Position numbers and translations under genes: made by a program. Below, in pieces: positions 41,136-49,123 of a stretch of 64,000 nt of DNA; the first letter of the stretch is position 1, and each line of letters opens with the position of its first letter. Origin of the DNA: Nakamurella lactea DSM 19367 (GTDB lineage: Bacteria; Actinomycetota; Actinomycetes; Mycobacteriales; Nakamurellaceae); assembly GCF_000426645.1 (NCBI RefSeq), contig NZ_KE384549.1, positions 471,740 to 535,739 on the forward strand, written 5' to 3'. A model generated the notes under the pieces. It had not been told where the DNA came from. It made no database searches and saw only the letters and a program-made list of their open reading frames with translations.

Positions 41136-42887
41136 TCACTCGGCGGTCAGTAGCGACTCGTCGGGGAGCCAGTCGGTGCCGAGCAGGGCGGCCACCTGAC
41201 GCAGCGCCGCGCTGTCGGCGCCGGCCAGGTCCGCGGTGGCGGCGAACCGCTCCATCATCACCTGGGCGATGCCGGCCTCAACGGTGCCGGACGCATAGGC
41301 GAGCAGCCAGCGCGCGACCTGATGGTCCCGGTGGATGCGGCCGATGACCTGCCGGCCGGCGATGCCGGAGTAGCGGACGTTGTGCATGATGCCAACCCGC
41401 GGGGCCGCGGTCGCGAAGGTTCCGTCGGCGAGATGTTCGTTGGCGTGCAACGACAACGACGTGGTCGGGGTGAACACCACCGCCGCAGCCTGACCGGTCT
41501 GGAAGCGCATCCTCTCGGTCTCGGCCGGCCGGTCGTTGCTGCGGCCGCCGTAGATTCGGGCGACCGGGATTCCCTTTCGATCGAGCGACGCGGCGATCGG
41601 TTCGGCGGCGGCACCGACGAATTCGCAGGAGATCGCGACCTGGTGCCCGGTGTCGATCTGGGCGGCGGCCCAGTCGACCGTGGCATCGATCCGCAGCAGC
41701 GAGGCCTTCTGCCGGAACCGCAGGACGGCAGCCCGGCCGGCGGCCACCCGGCCCCGGGCCGCCGGGCGGCTGCCGGCGGCCTGCAGATCGGCCGAGAACT
41801 GTGCCCACTCGGTGTCGTAGGCGATGTGCTGCTGGTAGGTCAGCTCGACCTCGGCGACGTCGAGCGGGGCCGGCCCCCAGGCCGCGGCCCGGTGCGCCGT
41901 CAGCGGTGGCGCGGCATCGGTCAACCAGCGCCGCAGCTGCCCGGTGGCAGCGGCCTGAGCCTTCGGGTCGGCTTCGGCCCGGTCGTTCCAGGTCCATCTG
42001 CCGAACCTGGGCTCGATCGGCAGTCCGGCCGCAGCCAGTCGTGGGCCGAGCGGCAGCCAGGCAGCCGTCGGTTCGTGGTGGAGTTGGGCCAGCAGCGGCG
42101 CCAGGTAGGTCAGCTCGGCGGGGAACTGACCCGGAGTGGCGCTGGCGTAGATGACGAACGGCGCCTGGTCGTGTTCGGCGGTGAACCGGGCGATCCGCTG
42201 GAAGACCTGCACCCGGCGGGTGTCGACGTGCCGGTACAGGTGCGCCTCATCGGCGATGATCACCGACCAGCGCCCGAAGCCGGGACGGCCGTTGCCGGAC
42301 AACAGGTTCGGCAGTTGGTCGGGTGAGGAGATCAGGATCCGGTGGCCGCCGTCTCCGACCGCGGCGATGGTGGAGCGCCAGTGCGGGATGGTGATAGCGC
42401 TGGGCCGGTCGACCAGGATCAGGACGGATCCGTCGCCGAATGCCCGATCGTCGGCGATCTCCCGGGCAGCCAGCCAAGCGGTAATCGTCTTGCCGTTGCC
42501 GGCATCGTCGGTGAGCAGGAATCCACGCGCACCCGCCCGGGCGGCGTCGGTGATCAGCTTGGCGCCCTCCAGCTGCACCCCTCGGGGTGACTTGGCGGCG
42601 ATGTCCGGCAGACCGGGGCCGGCAGCACCGTTCGCGTCGTCCTCCAGCCAGCGCAGCCGGCTGTAGGGGGTCGAGGCGAATGGCCGCAGCCAGTCCGGCA
42701 GGGTCGGCCCGGCATGCACCCATGCCTTCCGGGCGCGGTCGTAAACAGCGCCGGAAGGCCTTACCCCGTACGGGATGTCCAACATCCACAGGCGGTGGCC
42801 GTCGCCGGCAGCGACCGGCGCCGGAGCGGCCCTACGAGTGCGGCGGGTCGGTCTCTTCCGGGCGCGACGGCCACTGGTGCTGGGCAT
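41136..42887 (-). CDS. SNF2-like superfamily 2 helicase, orphan
   Basis: 583 residues. Helicase motifs in order are I (TDDAGNGKTITAWLAA), II (IIADEAHLYR), III (YASATPGQ) and VI (QVIGRIHRDH). The N-terminal segment (MLDIPYGVRPSGAVYDRARK) resembles phage-type SNF2 helicases. No nuclease, methylase or primase adjoins it. ATG 42887 lies 7 nt after TACCCT and is probably leaderless. Role unknown; DNA repair or defence are possible. Confidence 0.8.
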   Translation of the reverse strand: MPSTSGRRARKRPTRRTRRAAPAPVAAGDGHRLWMLDIPYGVRPSGAVYDRARKAWVHAGPTLPDWLRPFASTPYSRLRWLEDDANGAAGPGLPDIAAKSPRGVQLEGAKLITDAARAGARGFLLTDDAGNGKTITAWLAAREIADDRAFGDGSVLILVDRPSAITIPHWRSTIAAVGDGGHRILISSPDQLPNLLSGNGRPGFGRWSVIIADEAHLYRHVDTRRVQVFQRIARFTAEHDQAPFVIYASATPGQFPAELTYLAPLLAQLHHEPTAAWLPLGPRLAAAGLPIEPRFGRWTWNDRAEADPKAQAAATGQLRRWLTDAAPPLTAHRAAAWGPAPLDVAEVELTYQQHIAYDTEWAQFSADLQAAGSRPAARGRVAAGRAAVLRFRQKASLLRIDATVDWAAAQIDTGHQVAISCEFVGAAAEPIAASLDRKGIPVARIYGGRSNDRPAETERMRFQTGQAAAVVFTPTTSLSLHANEHLADGTFATAAPRVGIMHNVRYSGIAGRQVIGRIHRDHQVARWLLAYASGTVEAGIAQVMMERFAATADLAGADSAALRQVAALLGTDWLPDESLLTAE

Positions 42888-42911
42888 AGTTGGCAGGGTA
42901 GAGGTCGTCGA

Positions 42912-44279
42912 TCATCGAGCGATCCGGCAACCGAGGATGACGGCCGCGACCGCGGCGGCAGCAAGTAGCGCCCAGCCGGTCCCGTCGGCGGGTCCCCAGG
43001 CCCGGACGAACGATCCCAGCGCTGCCACGCCCAGCGCACCGCCGAGTTGCCGGGAGGCGTTGAACAGCCCGCCGGCCACGCCGCCGGCACCGTTCGGTGC
43101 ACCGCCGACCACCTGGGAGGTCAGTGGCACCAGGGTCAACGGCAGGCCCGGCCCGGCGATCAGCAGCCCGACCAACAGCAGCCAGAGAGGTACGTTGAGC
43201 AGCACCGCCAGGCCGGCAATCGTCATTCCCCCCGCGGTGGCGACCAGGCCGGCCAGCAGCGGCAGTCGGGAGCCGCGGGTGGCGACCAGTCGGCTCACCA
43301 GCGGACCGAACAGCGGTCCGACCAGGTACGGCAGCAACGCGACACCGGCGACGGCCGGCGTCATCCCGCGGTGATCGATCAGCTGCAGCCCGAGGACGAA
43401 CAGCGCGCCGGACATCACCAACTGGATCCCGAAACCGGACAGCACCGCCTGGCGCACCTCCGGTACCCGCAGCACCGGCCGGGGCAGCGCTGGCGCGCTC
43501 GACCGTCGCTCGGTGAGCACGACCAGGGCCAACCCCGCCAGGGCGGGCAGCGTCCACCACCAGTGCCGGGCATCGGACCCGAGCTGGATCACCGCGTTGA
43601 TCACCAATCCGCCGGCGAGCACCGCCGCGCATTGGGTGCCCGGATCCAGCCGTCCGCTCCCGCGGGGTGTGGCCGGCAGCGAGCGGCACCAGAGCACGGC
43701 GACCAGCGCGGCCGGCACGTTCACCGCGAACACCAGGTGCCAGGGCCCGATCGACAGCAACAGGCCACCGATCAGTGGGCCGGCGGCGAAGCCCATCCCG
43801 GTGATCAGCGCCCAGCTGCCGATCGCGCGATGCCGGGCTCCCGGATCCGGGAACAGCCCCCCGATCAGCGACAGCGTCGATGACGGGATCATCGCCGCGG
43901 CCGCCCCTTGCAGGGCGCGGAACAGGATGAGCAGCAACAGATTCGGCGCCACCGCGCACAGCAGCGAGGTCACACCGAAAAGTGCCGTGCCGAGCAGGAA
44001 GACCCGCCGGGCGCCGAACCGGTCGGCCACCGCACCGGCGGACAGCAGCAGAGCGCCGAACGTCACCAGATATCCGCTGACGGTCCACTGCTGCCCGGTG
44101 ACGGAGCCGCCGAGATCGACGGCGATCGCCGGCAGGGCGACGTTGAGAATGGTGCTGTCCAGCAACACCATGAAGTAGCCGAGCGAGATGCCGACCATCA
44201 GCCGGCGGGCCGACCGCCCGGCGATCGCCGGGCGGTCGGTCGAGGTCGCAATGGTCGGGACTGCTGTCGTTTCTGGCAC
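42912..44279 (-). CDS. MFS transporter of the DHA2 (EmrB/QacA) type
   Basis: 455 residues with about 14 helices. The signature FMVLLDSTILNVALPAI followed by LVTFGALLLSAGAVADRFGARRVF is typical of DHA2 drug exporters. The GTG start at 44279 is just across from the LysR gene, which probably controls it. Substrate unknown. Confidence 0.88.
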   Translation of the reverse strand: MPETTAVPTIATSTDRPAIAGRSARRLMVGISLGYFMVLLDSTILNVALPAIAVDLGGSVTGQQWTVSGYLVTFGALLLSAGAVADRFGARRVFLLGTALFGVTSLLCAVAPNLLLLILFRALQGAAAAMIPSSTLSLIGGLFPDPGARHRAIGSWALITGMGFAAGPLIGGLLLSIGPWHLVFAVNVPAALVAVLWCRSLPATPRGSGRLDPGTQCAAVLAGGLVINAVIQLGSDARHWWWTLPALAGLALVVLTERRSSAPALPRPVLRVPEVRQAVLSGFGIQLVMSGALFVLGLQLIDHRGMTPAVAGVALLPYLVGPLFGPLVSRLVATRGSRLPLLAGLVATAGGMTIAGLAVLLNVPLWLLLVGLLIAGPGLPLTLVPLTSQVVGGAPNGAGGVAGGLFNASRQLGGALGVAALGSFVRAWGPADGTGWALLAAAAVAAVILGCRIAR

Positions 44280-44303
44280 CCGACCACCATGTCGCTAGCG
44301 GTT

Positions 44304-44352
44304 GTGCGGTCTCCACCGGAATGTCCGAACGCCGCGTGCGGTTTCACCGCAC
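44304..44352. promoter_or_regulatory. LysR-type operator pair between divergent MFS and lysR
   Basis: GTGCGGT-TTC-ACCGCAC (44336-44352) abuts the lysR start, and a second, partly degenerate GTGCGGT...ACCG copy begins at 44304, 32 bp or about three turns away. Two aligned sites fit LysR tetramer binding and control of both genes. Confidence 0.6.
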
Positions 44353-45255
44353 ATGGAACCTCGTCATCTGCGCTCTTTCCTGGCAGTGGTGCAGCACCGG
44401 ACGGTGACCGACGCGGCCATCGCCGTACGCCTGGCCCCGTCGTCGCTGTCCGCGCACATCCGAGCGTTGGAGGCGGGCCTGGGGGTGTCGCTGTTCATCA
44501 GGGGGCCGGCCGGGATGACGTTGACCGGTGCCGGCAGCCGGCTGGCGGCGCGCGCGCCGGGTCTGCTCGCCGACTGGGAAACGGCCCGCCGTGAGGTGGT
44601 CGAAGAGCGCCGACGGATGCGGATCGTCGGTACCGAACACGTTGTGGCCTCCCAGTTCCCGCAGCTGCTGGAGGAGTTGCGGCGGCGCCGCCCCGATCTC
44701 GAGGTCGATGTCGGCAGCCTGCCCACCCGGGGCGATGTGCTCGACCAGGTGCGCACCGGGTGCGCCGATGCCGGGATGATCCTGGATGTCCGGCAAACGG
44801 GCGGCGACTGGGTGCTGGCCGGGGTCGACGACCAGCAACTCGAGTTCGCGGAGCTGGCCGGCGCGGCGATGGTGCTCGCGGTGGCACCCAGCCATCCGCT
44901 GGCCGCGACGTCCGGGCTGAGCCTGGCAGAGTTGGCTGGGCATCGGGTGGCGATCGGTCCCAAGGTGTGCGCGGTGCATGTGGGAATCGAGCGGGTCTTC
45001 CCGCAGCTGAGCCTGGAACGGCTGCCGAGCCTGGTGATCGCCCGCAGCTGGGCGGTCCACGGCCTGGCGGCGGTGATGCTGCCGAAGTTCGCGGTGGCCA
45101 GCGAGTTCGCGGCGGGCACCCTGGTTCCGGTGCCGGTCGACACCCGCCCACTGGACGCGTGGCTACGGGTCGCCTGGCGGCCCGGAGCCGCCATGACGGC
45201 CGACCTGCGTGACGTGCTCTACGCGGCCGGGGCCGCGGCGACCGCGGCGGCCTGA
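44353..45255 (+). CDS. LysR-family regulator
   Basis: 300 residues. N-terminal HTH RHLRSFLAVVQHRTVTDAAI, RLAPSSLSAHIRALEAGLGV and a periplasmic-binding-like sensor domain. ATG 44353 sits right after the inverted repeat. It probably represses or activates the divergent MFS exporter. Confidence 0.9.
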   Translation: MEPRHLRSFLAVVQHRTVTDAAIAVRLAPSSLSAHIRALEAGLGVSLFIRGPAGMTLTGAGSRLAARAPGLLADWETARREVVEERRRMRIVGTEHVVASQFPQLLEELRRRRPDLEVDVGSLPTRGDVLDQVRTGCADAGMILDVRQTGGDWVLAGVDDQQLEFAELAGAAMVLAVAPSHPLAATSGLSLAELAGHRVAIGPKVCAVHVGIERVFPQLSLERLPSLVIARSWAVHGLAAVMLPKFAVASEFAAGTLVPVPVDTRPLDAWLRVAWRPGAAMTADLRDVLYAAGAAATAAA

Positions 45256-45276
45256 GCCGCGGATAGGCTGGGGCGG

Positions 45277-45897
45277 ATGTATCTACCGCACTTCAACGCC
45301 ATCAGCGACCCAGCAGCGACCGCCGAGTTCGTCCGGCGAGTCGCCGCCGGGACACTGATCACCCCCGGCCCCGACGGACTCGTCGATGCGACGCTGCTGC
45401 CGATCCTGTGGGACGGCGAGCAGCGGCTGGTGGCACACCTGGCGCGGGCCAACGAGCAGTGGCGGCGGATCGGCGACGGCGGGCAGGGCCTGGTCGTCGT
45501 TCAGGGTCCGGACGCCTACGTCTCGCCGGCCTGGTATGCCAGCAAGGCCGAACACGGCCGGGTGGTACCCACCTGGAACTACTCGGCGGTGCACCTGCGG
45601 GGCGCCGTCACCGTGCACGACGACCCGGACTGGCTCCGGCAGGTCGTCACCGATCTCACCGACTTCCACGAGGCCGGCCGGGAGCATCCGTGGCAGGTCG
45701 CGGACGCGCCGCCGCGGTACGTCGACGGTCAGCTCCGGGCGATCGTTGGCGTCGAGCTGACGGTGACAAGAGTTGAGGCCAAGGCGAAGTGGAGTCAGAA
45801 CCGGTCCGAGGCGGACCGGGCCGGCGTGCACGCCGGCTACCTCGCCGACGGTGATGACGATGCCGCCCAGCGGATCAGCAGCGGCGGACTCGACTGA
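45277..45897 (+). CDS. PaiB-like FMN-binding protein
   Basis: 206 residues. YLPHFNAISDPAATAEFVRR at the start and SPAWYASKAEHGRVVPTWNY identify the PaiB (FMN-binding split barrel) family. Bacillus PaiB is a negative regulator of proteases; in actinobacteria the role is untested. TAGGCT lies 7 nt before the ATG, so it is probably leaderless. Confidence 0.9.
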   Translation: MYLPHFNAISDPAATAEFVRRVAAGTLITPGPDGLVDATLLPILWDGEQRLVAHLARANEQWRRIGDGGQGLVVVQGPDAYVSPAWYASKAEHGRVVPTWNYSAVHLRGAVTVHDDPDWLRQVVTDLTDFHEAGREHPWQVADAPPRYVDGQLRAIVGVELTVTRVEAKAKWSQNRSEADRAGVHAGYLADGDDDAAQRISSGGLD

Positions 45898-45945
45898 CCC
45901 GTCCCAGCTGGCTACTCGTGGTTGCCGTCTTCATTACCGCTGGCT

Positions 45946-45968
45946 ATACGCCCGTATGATACGCGCGT
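45946..45968. promoter_or_regulatory. Overlapping dyads upstream of a tetR gene
   Basis: ATACG-N2-CGTAT-type dyad (ATACGCCCGTAT, 45946-45957), GTATGATAC (45954-45962) and ACGCGCGT (45961-45968) lie 39-61 bp before the TetR start, near its -35. An autoregulatory operator is plausible. Confidence 0.4.
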
Positions 45969-46006
45969 CTGGTTCGTTTGTATGAATGGCCGGCTAGAGT
46001 GCGGAC

Positions 46007-46588
46007 ATGGCCGGCACCGATACGCGGGAACGACTGCTCGCTGCGCTCCTCGAGATCATCTCCGAGCGTGGCCTCGACCAGGTGAGCATCCGCGAGGTCG
46101 CCGGCGCCGCGGGCGTGTCGATCGGCACCGTGCAGTACTACTGCCGCAGCAAGGACGAGATGCTGGTGATGGCCTTCGAGCGGGTTGTCGACGATCTGGT
46201 CAACCGGGCCAAGGGCATGCCGAAGGTCGGCGCCGTCGGATCGGTGTTGCGGGCCGCGCTGCTGGACTCGCTGCCGCGGGACCGGGTCCGGCGCGCCGAG
46301 GCTCGCGTCTACCTGGCGTTCACCGCCCGGGCCGCCGTTTCACCCGACCTGGCGGCGGTGCTGCACAGGGCCGCCGCCCGGATGCGGTCGATACTGGCGG
46401 ACGCGCTGCGGCTCGCGCAGCAGCGAGGGGAGGCGGACCAGGACGTCGATGCGAAGAAGTGGGCCGCGGCCACCCTCGCACTGGTCGACGGGTTGGTGAT
46501 GCACATGATCAGCGATCCCACCGGGATGACTGCAGCGGTGGCCACCGCCGCGGTGGACGCGCACCTGCGATCGACCTTCGCAGGCTGA
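46007..46588 (+). CDS. TetR-family regulator (BetI-like)
   Basis: 193 residues. HTH RERLLAALLEIISERGLDQV, IREVAGAAGVSIGTVQYYCR and a BetI-like ligand domain. TAGAGT lies 6 nt before the ATG, so it is leaderless. It faces no divergent partner, so likely autoregulates or acts in trans. Confidence 0.88.
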   Translation: MAGTDTRERLLAALLEIISERGLDQVSIREVAGAAGVSIGTVQYYCRSKDEMLVMAFERVVDDLVNRAKGMPKVGAVGSVLRAALLDSLPRDRVRRAEARVYLAFTARAAVSPDLAAVLHRAAARMRSILADALRLAQQRGEADQDVDAKKWAAATLALVDGLVMHMISDPTGMTAAVATAAVDAHLRSTFAG

Positions 46589-46691
46589 CGAAGCGGCCCG
46601 CGGCACGCTGGTCAACACGTCGGCGCGGCCACAGCGGCGGGCCGGCCGGCGGTGACGGCTCGCGCGGTCCGGTGCCGGCAAGGCCCCGCCC

Positions 46692-46731
46692 GGAAAAAGT
46701 GTTGAGCCGACGGGTGTTCCGTGAGTATCGT
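46692..46731 (+). promoter_or_regulatory. WhiB7-like promoter of the leader-GNAT-IF-1 operon
   Basis: -35 TTGAGC (46702-46707), 18-bp spacer, -10 TATCGT (46726-46731), with GGAAAAA (46692-46698) three nt upstream of the -35. An A-rich block just ahead of the -35 is the feature WhiB7 uses in mycobacterial and streptomycete drug-resistance promoters. Transcription would start near 46739, 30 nt before the leader peptide. Confidence 0.7.
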
Positions 46732-46769
46732 CGTGCCGGACCGCGACATACCCCGAGGAGGTGAGACCC

Positions 46770-46823
46770 ATGAACGCTGCATCTGCATGGGTGCTCCCCC
46801 TCGTCGTCGCGGTCGGCGACTGA
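46770..46823 (+). CDS. 17-residue leader peptide
   Basis: AGGAGGTGA (46756-46764) lies 5 nt before an ATG that opens an 18-codon frame encoding MNAASAWVLPLVVAVGD. The strong ribosome site on a tiny ORF, followed by competing hairpins and a gene with a weak ribosome site, is the layout of ribosome-sensing attenuators. It contains one Trp and one Pro and is otherwise small or hydrophobic. No sequence homology is claimed. Confidence 0.72.
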   Translation: MNAASAWVLPLVVAVGD

Positions 46824-46872
46824 CGTAGCTGTCGCCGGGAGCGCCTCGACCAGGCACTCCCGAAAGGCGACA
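46815..46872 (+). promoter_or_regulatory. Attenuator with mutually exclusive hairpins
   Basis: GTCGCC (46831-46836) can pair with GGCGAC inside the leader ORF (46815-46820) or with GGCGACA downstream (46866-46872). The second pairing is continuous with GGGAGCGCC (46837-46845) and GGCACTCCC (46853-46861, one mismatch). The downstream arm contains the only purine-rich ribosome site for the GNAT gene (AGGCGA), so that hairpin would hide it. Ribosome position on the leader would decide which fold forms. Confidence 0.6.
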
Positions 46873-46876
46873 ACCG

Positions 46877-47731
46877 ATGAACTCTCTGCATCCATCTACA
46901 CCGCATCCAGCTACACCGCATCCCGCCACGTCCCGCTCTGCTGCGCCCCGTTCCTCCCCGCCGAGCGAGCCCGAGCGACCCGTGACCATCAACCGTGTCG
47001 CGCAGCGACACTGGCATGCCCTGGACGACGATCGGGTCGTCGGCCGCGGCGAAGCCTTCCGCAGGCCCGACCGCCGGATCTTCCTCAGCATCGATGCCTG
47101 GCACGGGGCGGTCTTCGACCAACTCGCCACCGTGATGCTGCCCGACCTGCCCCGGCCGCTGTTCACCGTGGTCGATGAGGCAGACCACGAACTCACCTCG
47201 CACTGGCGGCGAGCGGGATTCCAGATCCGGGGGCGCGAATACGAGTACCGGGTTCCGACCGATCCACGGCTGACGGGTCTGAGCGCCGCGCCGCTACCGC
47301 CGGGGCTGACGACTCTCGGCTTCGGCGCGGCGGCGCCCGAGCCGCTGGGCGCCCTTGATCGTGTGATCCGCGCTGAGATCGAGGCCGGTGTCGGATGGCA
47401 GCAGATGCCGGCCGAGGTGATGCACCGCCCGGACGGAACCGCCTTGGACCCGTCCAGGTTTGCCGTCGCAGTGCACCGCGGCGATTACGTTGCGCTACTC
47501 CGACTTACGCCGGTGCGACAGCCACGGATCGGACTCATCGCGGTGACGGCCGACCTGCGCCGGCGGGGCATTGCCCGGGCGCTGTTGGCCTCCGTGCTCG
47601 GCTCGCTGCACCGCTCCGGGATCCCGATCGCATCGGCGGACGTGAACGAGTCGAACACGGCCGCAGTAGCGCTTTTCGACGGCATCGGGGCCGTTCCCCA
47701 GAGCAGCAATCTCGAGTTGGTACTCCGCTGA
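46877..47731 (+). CDS. GNAT-family N-acetyltransferase (leader-controlled)
   Basis: 284 residues. A low-complexity [14 protein letters not shown] stretch at the N-terminus, a middle region with [20 protein letters not shown] and [16 protein letters not shown], and a C-terminal GNAT acetyl-CoA loop [20 protein letters not shown] with [18 protein letters not shown]. The substrate is unknown: a drug, tRNA or peptide are possible. It sits 4 nt past the attenuator hairpin and 38 nt before an IF-1 paralogue, which implies a joint role around the ribosome. Confidence 0.85.
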   Translation: MNSLHPSTPHPATPHPATSRSAAPRSSPPSEPERPVTINRVAQRHWHALDDDRVVGRGEAFRRPDRRIFLSIDAWHGAVFDQLATVMLPDLPRPLFTVVDEADHELTSHWRRAGFQIRGREYEYRVPTDPRLTGLSAAPLPPGLTTLGFGAAAPEPLGALDRVIRAEIEAGVGWQQMPAEVMHRPDGTALDPSRFAVAVHRGDYVALLRLTPVRQPRIGLIAVTADLRRRGIARALLASVLGSLHRSGIPIASADVNESNTAAVALFDGIGAVPQSSNLELVLR

Positions 47732-47769
47732 TGCCCGAGCGCGGCGATCAGCACGAGAAAGGAAAGACC

Positions 47770-47994
47770 ATGGCACACACAACAAATGGTATCGAGGTCG
47801 AGGGAAGGGTGGTCGAGTGCCTGCGCAACGCCACCTTCCGGGTGGAGCTGCCGAACGGGCACCTGGTTTTGGCGCACATCAGCGGGAAGATCCGTCGGAA
47901 CTACATCAAGATCGTGCTGCAGGACCGGGTGCTGGTGGAGCTCAGCCCGTACGACCTGACCCGGGGCCGGATCCTGTTCCGCTATCGCACGTGA
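47770..47994 (+). CDS. infA: Translation initiation factor IF-1 paralogue
   Basis: 74 residues, full length. It follows the IF-1 pattern: [40 protein letters not shown] and [18 protein letters not shown]. Differences from housekeeping IF-1 include the start MAHTTNG rather than the usual MAKKDG-like one and several changed surface residues. The essential infA normally lies beside rpmJ-rpsM, which are absent here, so this is a second copy. AAGGAAAG lies 4-5 nt before the ATG. It is co-transcribed with the GNAT gene. Confidence 0.9.
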   Translation: MAHTTNGIEVEGRVVECLRNATFRVELPNGHLVLAHISGKIRRNYIKIVLQDRVLVELSPYDLTRGRILFRYRT

Positions 47995-48093
47995 TGCGAG
48001 TTGTTCCGGCCCCACCTGCACTCCGGACCGAAGGGTCGGCGCCATGGGTCGGGTTTCCGCATCCTGGAGCGGGAGCATCTCCGGCCGATGCGA

Positions 48094-48543
48094 TCAGGAG
48101 GCCGCGGCCTTGACCAGCTCGGCGATCTTCTTGCCCAGGGCCGGGTTCCATTTCGTCAGCGCGTACGAGACCGGCCACATGTCCCCGTCATCGAGGTTCG
48201 CCGCTTCTTGGAATCCCAAGGTCGAGTAGCGGTACCTGAACTTTCCGGAGTCCTGGAAGAAGACGACCACCTGGCCGTCGGCGTTCGCGTAGGCGGGCAT
48301 GCCGTACCAGGTCTTCGGCGACAGCTCGGGAGCGACCTCGGTGACCGTCACGTGCACGCGCTCGGCGAGTGCACGATCGTCCGGGGCCATTTCCGCGATC
48401 CGGTCGAGGACCGCCTGCAGGCCGTCGGCCCGTTTGGCGCCCCTCTTGCCTTCTGCGCGCAGCTCGGCCGCTCGCTCCTTCATCGCCGCACGCTCGTCCG
48501 CGCTGAAGCCGTCGGACACTGGGTTCGCGGATTTCGTGGACAC
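48094..48543 (-). CDS. DUF1801-family protein
   Basis: 149 residues. RVHVTVTEVAPELSPKTWYG, MPAYANADGQVVVFF and the C-terminal PVSYALTKWNPALGKKIAEL match DUF1801 (YdhG-like, often called iron chaperone) proteins. GTG 48543 has AGGAGG 8 nt upstream, better than the longer ATG start at 48603. Function unproven. Confidence 0.85.
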   Translation of the reverse strand: MSTKSANPVSDGFSADERAAMKERAAELRAEGKRGAKRADGLQAVLDRIAEMAPDDRALAERVHVTVTEVAPELSPKTWYGMPAYANADGQVVVFFQDSGKFRYRYSTLGFQEAANLDDGDMWPVSYALTKWNPALGKKIAELVKAAAS

Positions 48544-48674
48544 TGGGGAATCCTCCTCATCTGCCGGCGGGGCGCCGGCCATAGTTGAAAGACTAGGCGG
48601 CATCTCGCCATCCGCACTTCTCGATTCCTGACCGGATCGCGATCCGATGAGTTTCGGTGACGGGCGAAGTCCTC

Positions 48675-49094
48675 ATGGGTATGACGATGACGACGAGGGT
48701 GCTGAGCGTATCGGTTCCGGTGTCCGACCAGGATGCGGCGTTGACGTTCTACACCGAGGTATTGGGATGCGAACTCCGCGCCGATGTCGAGGTCTGGCCG
48801 GGTGCTCGGCTGATCGAGGTGGTGCCACCTGGCTCGAGTGTCGGCCTGATGCTGCTGCCGCCCGACAGCCAGATCCCGGTGGCGATCCGACTGGGAACCA
48901 GCGACGCGCAACAAGCCCTCGACACGATCAGGGGCGCCGGCGTGACCCTGCACAACGAGGACCTGATCCGGATGGAGGGGGTACCGGCGATGTTCTCCTT
49001 CACCGACCCGGACGGCAACGGGCTGGTTTACCTGGAGGACGTCGACCGGCCCAATTCTGCCAGTAACGGCGATGTCCGATCGCCGCCAGCGTGA
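48675..49094 (+). CDS. VOC-superfamily (glyoxalase/bleomycin-resistance-like) protein
   Basis: 139 residues. VLSVSVPVSDQDAALTFYTE, VLGCELRADVEVWPG and FSFTDPDGNGLVYLED give the VOC fold. Start uncertain among ATG 48675, 48681 and 48687. The protein is unlike the two glyoxalase_6-type members elsewhere in the window. Substrate unknown. Confidence 0.82.
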   Translation: MGMTMTTRVLSVSVPVSDQDAALTFYTEVLGCELRADVEVWPGARLIEVVPPGSSVGLMLLPPDSQIPVAIRLGTSDAQQALDTIRGAGVTLHNEDLIRMEGVPAMFSFTDPDGNGLVYLEDVDRPNSASNGDVRSPPA

Positions 49095-49123
49095 GGGCGT
49101 GACGACACCTACTGTCCTGCAGT

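Noticed and set aside
41136-42887. Restriction or BREX/DISARM-type defence island at the helicase
   Set aside because: Neighbours are a lipid methyltransferase and an MFS exporter; no methylase, nuclease or phosphatase partner.
45922-46764. 280-codon frame through the second tetR and the WhiB7-like promoter
   Set aside because: Starts upstream of tetR in another frame and has Arg/Gly-rich shadow composition; it ends inside the leader ribosome site.
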